Assembly: GCA_947473305.1 (NCBI GenBank)
Contig: CANJCB010000003.1
Coordinates: 124,001-188,000 of the forward strand
Direction of reading: 5' to 3'
Origin: Rhodospirillales bacterium
Lineage (GTDB): Bacteria; Pseudomonadota; Alphaproteobacteria; ATCC43930; CGMCC-115725
Length of the DNA stretch: 64,000 nucleotides
This document shows positions 60,440 to 64,000 of the stretch, in pieces. The position numbers were made by a program, and so were the translations under genes. The notes under the pieces were generated by a model. The model ran no database searches. It saw only the letters and a list, made by a program, of their open reading frames with translations, and was not told the DNA's origin. Position 1 is the stretch's first letter. Each line of letters begins with the position of its first letter.

Positions 60440-62077
60440 GTGTTCCTGCGCCGCGACAAAGAACAACCGACCGAAGCCCGCGTCCTGGCGCTGCACGCCC
60501 GCCAGAGCCGGCCCGCCCGGTCGACGATCCCGTCCCATCCGCTCCATGGCAGCGCCACGCTGGATATGGCGACCAAGGCCCTGAAATCCGAGGTCACGGC
60601 TCTCATTGACGCGACCATGGTGCGCGACAAGACCCGCGGCGAACTCGCCCATATGATCGACGACCTGGCGAAATCCCGGCTCGCGGAAAACCAGCTTTCG
60701 CTCAATACCCATCTCCAGCGCGACCTTGTGACCGTGCTGCTCAACGACGTGCTGGAGGCCGCCCGCCGTTCGGGCGCCGCGCCGCGCCCGTCCCAGGTCA
60801 ATGTCGCCGTCGCCAGCCGCGCCAGCATCGACGAGGCGATCCCGCGCATCTATCCGACCGTCATGGAGCGAATCGACCCGGAAATCGCTTCCCGCCTCAC
60901 ACGAGAGGAACTGGCCCGGCAATTGACCGGCGTCGTCGCCGAGGTGCTCACCGAGCACAAGATCCAGCTCAATCAGCTGGAACAGCGCGACCTCGTCACC
61001 GTGCTGCTCAACGACATGCTGGGATTGGGTCCGCTGGAGCCGTTTCTCGCCGACGAGACCGTCAACGACATCATGGTCAACGGCGCCAAGCAGATCTATG
61101 TGGAGCGCAAGGGCAAGCTCGAACTCACCGACGCCAAGTTCCGCGACAACCAGCATGTGATGAGCGTCGCAACCCGGATCGTGACGCAGGTCGGCCGCCG
61201 CATCGACGAGACGACGCCGCTGGTCGACGCCCGCCTCGCCGACGGCAGCCGCGTCAATATCATCGCCCCGCCCTTGGCCATCGACGGCCCCTCGATCTCC
61301 ATCCGGAAATTCTCCAAGAAGGGCATCACCCTTGATGTGATGGCCCAGCAGATGAACATCTCGCCCGAGATGGCGACAGTGCTGAAGGTGGCCTCGCGCG
61401 CCCGGCTCAATATCCTGATTTCGGGCGGCACGGGCTCCGGCAAGACCACGCTCTTGAACGCCATGTCCCAGATGATCGATCCCGGCGAGCGCATCGTCAC
61501 CATCGAGGACGCGGCCGAACTGCAGCTTCAGCAGCCTCATGTGGTGCGGCTCGAAACCCGGGTCTCCAACCTCGAAGGCAAGGGGGAGATCAGCATGCGC
61601 GATCTCGTGAAGAACGCCCTTCGGATGCGGCCCGACCGGATCATCCTCGGCGAGATCCGCAGCGCCGAGGCGCTCGACATGCTCCAGGCGATGAACACGG
61701 GCCATGACGGCTCGCTCTCCACCATCCATGCGAACCGCCCGCGCGAGGCCTTGACCCGGCTCGAGAACATGGTCGGCATGGCCGGCGTCAACCTGCCGAG
61801 CAAGGCGGTGCGCCAGCAGATCGCGGCGGCGGTCAACCTCATCGTCCAGATCAGCCGCATGCGCGACGGCATCCGCCGCGTCACCGCCATCACCGAGGTC
61901 GTGGGCATGGAAGGCGAGATCATCACCACCCAGGACCTCTTCCTCTACAAATACGAAGGCGAGACGCCGGACGGCAAGCTGCGGGGGAATTTCCAGACCT
62001 CGGGCCTCCGCCCGCATTTCATGCCCCGCGCCGAATATTTCGGCCTCGACCGGGCCCTGCTCGAGGCGGTCGCATGA
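60440..62077 (+). CDS. cpaF: Pilus assembly ATPase CpaF/TadA with duplicated N-terminal unit
   Basis: 545 residues from a GTG start. Walker A is GGTGSGKTTL (329-338), and the Asp box (RIVTIEDAAELQLQQPHVV), Walker B (RMRPDRIILGEIRSAEALDM) and His box (TGHDGSLSTIHANRPREAL) follow. The protein energises Flp pilus assembly as a hexamer. The N-terminal helical unit occurs twice: about 54-105 and 141-194, both ending with QRDLVTVLLND. A single unit followed by GLGPLEPFL is the norm. The DNA copies are nearly identical over 40 bases, so the duplication seems recent or kept by conversion. Confidence 0.95.
   Translation: MFLRRDKEQPTEARVLALHARQSRPARSTIPSHPLHGSATLDMATKALKSEVTALIDATMVRDKTRGELAHMIDDLAKSRLAENQLSLNTHLQRDLVTVLLNDVLEAARRSGAAPRPSQVNVAVASRASIDEAIPRIYPTVMERIDPEIASRLTREELARQLTGVVAEVLTEHKIQLNQLEQRDLVTVLLNDMLGLGPLEPFLADETVNDIMVNGAKQIYVERKGKLELTDAKFRDNQHVMSVATRIVTQVGRRIDETTPLVDARLADGSRVNIIAPPLAIDGPSISIRKFSKKGITLDVMAQQMNISPEMATVLKVASRARLNILISGGTGSGKTTLLNAMSQMIDPGERIVTIEDAAELQLQQPHVVRLETRVSNLEGKGEISMRDLVKNALRMRPDRIILGEIRSAEALDMLQAMNTGHDGSLSTIHANRPREALTRLENMVGMAGVNLPSKAVRQQIAAAVNLIVQISRMRDGIRRVTAITEVVGMEGEIITTQDLFLYKYEGETPDGKLRGNFQTSGLRPHFMPRAEYFGLDRALLEAVA
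60716..61022 (+). repeat. Internal direct repeat in cpaF
   Basis: Bases 60716-60755 and 60983-61022 agree at 37 of 40 positions (both begin CAGCGCGACCT and end TGCTGG), 267 bases or 89 codons apart in the same frame. The flanking helices are alike at protein level only. Confidence 0.85.
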
Positions 62078-63066
62078 GCGATGTGCTGGCCGCCGCGCTC
62101 GACTTCGATCCCATCGTCCTGCTTCTGGCTCTGGGCGGCGCGGCGCTGGTGGTCTGTCTCTCGCTGGCGATGGGCGGGGGCGACGACAAGCGCCGCTCGC
62201 AGCGGATCGACAAGGCGCTGATCCGCGCCCGCAAGGCCGATGGGCCGAGCGGCGCGCCGAGCCTGCGGCTCAACACCGAAGGCGGCGGGCTCGACGACAT
62301 CATGCGCCGGCTGCTCCCCCGGCCGGAGCTTCTGCGCCAGCGGCTTTCCCGGACGGGGCGGCCGATTTCCATCGGGACCTATGGTCTCATCTGTCTCGCG
62401 GCCGGGCTTGTGGTGACGGGCGGCCTGCTGCTCCTCGACCTCTCGCTGGTCATCGCGATCCCGGCCGGGGTGATCCTGGGGCTTTGGCTGCCCCACTTCG
62501 GCGTGGGCTGGGCCGCCGGGCGGCGCGAGCGGAAATTCCTCGCCTATTTCCCCGATGCGATCGGCCTCATGGTGCGCGGGCTGAAATCGGGCCTGCCGAT
62601 CACCGAATCCTTCCAGATCGTGGCGCAGGAGGTCCCCGGCCCCGTGGGCGAGGAATTCCGCCGGATCACCGACCAGATGCGTCTGGGCCAGCAGCTCGAA
62701 GCGGCGATGTGGGATGCGGTGAAGCGCATCGGCCTGCCGGAAATCAAGTTCCTGGTCGTCACCCTCTCGGTCCAGCGCGAGACCGGCGGCAATCTCGCCG
62801 AAACCCTAGAGAACCTCGACAACATCCTGCGCCGCCGCCGCCAGATGAAGCTGAAGGTACGCGCCATGTCGTCCGAAGCGCGCGCCAGCGCCGCGATCAT
62901 CGGCTCCCTACCCTTCATCATGACGGCAGTGCTGATGGTGATGAACGGGCCTTACATCATGACCCTCTTCACCACGAGCACCGGCCACATCCTGCTGACG
63001 GCGGGTTGCAGCAGCATGGCCATCGGCATCGCCATCATCACGAAACTTGCAAAATTCGAGATCTGA
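62074..63066 (+). CDS. tadB: Pilus assembly inner-membrane protein TadB
   Basis: 330 residues overlapping cpaF by ATGA. It has T2SF/GspF architecture: membrane helices near 12-30 and 105-150, then the cytoplasmic GspF domain (FPDAIGLMVRGLKSGLPITE, LGQQLEAAMWDAVKRIGLPE, SVQRETGGNLAETLENLDNI, RRRRQMKLKVRAMSSEARAS) and a C-terminal pair of helices. It forms the inner-membrane platform with TadC. Confidence 0.94.
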   Translation: MSDVLAAALDFDPIVLLLALGGAALVVCLSLAMGGGDDKRRSQRIDKALIRARKADGPSGAPSLRLNTEGGGLDDIMRRLLPRPELLRQRLSRTGRPISIGTYGLICLAAGLVVTGGLLLLDLSLVIAIPAGVILGLWLPHFGVGWAAGRRERKFLAYFPDAIGLMVRGLKSGLPITESFQIVAQEVPGPVGEEFRRITDQMRLGQQLEAAMWDAVKRIGLPEIKFLVVTLSVQRETGGNLAETLENLDNILRRRRQMKLKVRAMSSEARASAAIIGSLPFIMTAVLMVMNGPYIMTLFTTSTGHILLTAGCSSMAIGIAIITKLAKFEI

Positions 63067-63080
63067 CGGGGAGGAAAACC

Positions 63081-63266
63081 ATGGGCCTCATGAAGCCGCT
63101 GCAGGACGATCTCGAAACCCTAGACCTCGCAAGCCGGACGGTAAGGCGCTGGGTCGTCGTCGCCGACGAGGTGGGTCCCCTCGCCCATCCGATCCCGCTT
63201 CCGGCGGATAATCGCCGGGGCGAAGTCTGCTGGTGGGTCGAGACCGGTGAGGCCTTGTTCCCGTGA
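63081..63266 (+). CDS. 61-residue protein between tadB and tadC, unknown
   Basis: An ATG at 63081 follows GGGGAGGAAAACC, one of the best ribosome sites in the window, and the TGA at 63264-63266 overlaps the tadC GTG (GTGA). The product MGLMKPLQDDLETLDLASRT, then RRWVVVADEVGPLAHPIPLP and a WWVETGEALFP ending, is soluble and Trp-rich with no signal. I do not recognise it, and standard tad loci run directly from tadB to tadC. Coupling suggests a role in pilus assembly or control. Confidence 0.72.
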   Translation: MGLMKPLQDDLETLDLASRTVRRWVVVADEVGPLAHPIPLPADNRRGEVCWWVETGEALFP

Positions 63267-64000
63267 ACGATCTTCTGCCGATCCGCTATCTGGCCGCCGC
63301 CGGTCTCCTCGACGAGACCGGCATCGCCATCCTGGGCGGGGTCGGCGTCTTCCTCACGATCCTGCTTTTGGGCCGCGCCTTCGTGCTGCGCGATCCCATG
63401 GAGGCGCGGCTCAAGAACCACTCGAAGCGGCGGGCGCTGCTGGTCGCCCAGGCGCTCTCCACCCAGAACAGCGGGCGGGCGCGGGGAAAATCGGTCGGCC
63501 TCCTGCGCGGCATCCTCGAAAAACTGAAACTCCTGCGCGGCGAGGAAGCCAGCAAGATGACCGAAAACCTCGCCCGGGCGGGTTGGCGGTCGCGGGACAT
63601 GCTGGTGATCTTCCTGGGCGCGCGCCTCCTGCTGCCGGTGGTGGGGGCGGTGGCCGCCTGGCTCGCCTCGGCCGCGCTCTTTCCGGGACTGATCCCGCTT
63701 CATCGCATGATCATCGTCGCCGTGGGCATCGCCATCGGCGGCTACGGGCCGGTGCTGTTCCTGCGCAATGTGGTCAACCGGCGGCAGCAGAAGCTGAAGA
63801 AGCAGCTCCCCGATGCGCTCGACCTGCTGGTGATCTGCGCCGAGGCGGGCTTGAGCCTCGATTCCGCGCTCACCCGCGTCGCGCGGGAATTCGGCCCGAC
63901 CGCTCCCGAACTCGCCGATGAATTGGGACTGACGGCCATCGAATTGGGATTTCTTCCGAACCGGCGACAGGCGCTCGCCAATCTCATCAAGCGCGCGGAC
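63263..64000 (+). CDS. tadC: Pilus assembly inner-membrane protein TadC, 3' end outside window
   Basis: The frame from GTG 63263 is open to the window edge (246 residues visible). Membrane segments near 13-35 and at about 110-170 (MLVIFLGARLLLPVVGAVAA, RMIIVAVGIAIGGYGPVLFL) precede the GspF-type cytoplasmic part: KKQLPDALDLLVICAEAGLS, LDSALTRVAREFGPTAPELA, and the last visible residues RRQALANLIKRAD. It pairs with TadB. The overlap with the small gene implies coupled translation. Confidence 0.93.
   Translation, partial: MNDLLPIRYLAAAGLLDETGIAILGGVGVFLTILLLGRAFVLRDPMEARLKNHSKRRALLVAQALSTQNSGRARGKSVGLLRGILEKLKLLRGEEASKMTENLARAGWRSRDMLVIFLGARLLLPVVGAVAAWLASAALFPGLIPLHRMIIVAVGIAIGGYGPVLFLRNVVNRRQQKLKKQLPDALDLLVICAEAGLSLDSALTRVAREFGPTAPELADELGLTAIELGFLPNRRQALANLIKRAD

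Overview
This 64 kb window is GC-rich, densely packed chromosomal DNA from an alphaproteobacterium, most likely of the order Rhodospirillales or a close relative. The lineage call rests on marker families (DUF1013/TrcR, DUF1192, paired YdcH/DUF465 genes, an alpha-type Cpa/Tad locus, the ligase/exonuclease/Lhr/PdeM repair set), on alpha-type RpoH promoters (CTTG-N17/18-CYTATNT), and on dispersed GTCAT...ATGAC palindromes between genes. No rRNA, tRNA or CRISPR was seen.

Layout. 1-7.6 kb: central metabolism and translation (end of gap, class I aldolase, thiE, DUF445, epmA divergent from efp, an inositol-phosphatase family gene). 7.9-12.1 kb: an envelope cluster of a proline-rich six-repeat OmpA protein, a MotA/TolQ-like proton channel and a coiled-coil MotB/OmpA protein. 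12.2-16.5 kb: rpmE, a heat-shock gene with an RpoH promoter and ROSE-type RNA thermometer, and an overlapping operon of hotdog thioesterase, coiled-coil membrane protein and DUF2161. 16.8-20.9 kb: a ClC channel whose stop codon lies at the edge of a decayed IS630-type element, about 0.7 kb of unexplained lower-GC DNA, and creA. 21-28.3 kb: two EamA permeases coupled to a solute-binding protein, a flavin monooxygenase-like/amidohydrolase pair, a quinone reductase and trcR. 28.5-33.6 kb: prpE, divergent ydcH genes, rpoH with a probable self-recognised promoter, and a split chromate transporter. 33.8-44.7 kb: a DNA-repair island (ligase, MBL exonuclease, Lhr-type helicase, PdeM, photolyase) interrupted by an MFS carrier, pncA and small genes. 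44.8-51.3 kb: panC, glutamate synthase-like protein, a Zur-like regulator, a Nudix gene coupled to thiC under a TPP riboswitch, and a lysine-rich exported peptide. 51.6-64 kb: a Tad/Flp pilus locus: two TadE-like minor pilins on the minus strand, a membrane-protein/acyltransferase pair, two Flp pilins, cpaA-cpaF, tadB, an unrecognised small gene, and tadC running off the window.

The genes connect in several ways. RpoH probably controls itself and the small heat-shock gene. ThiE and ThiC belong to one pathway, and ThiC carries the TPP switch. EpmA is the predicted modifier of the adjacent EF-P. The four ligase-associated repair proteins and the photolyase form one DNA-damage theme. The most unusual items are the repeat/OmpA/proton-channel cluster, the CpaF with a duplicated N-terminal helical unit, the small gene wedged between tadB and tadC, the histidine-rich membrane protein coupled to an acyltransferase inside the pilus locus, and several short membrane proteins.
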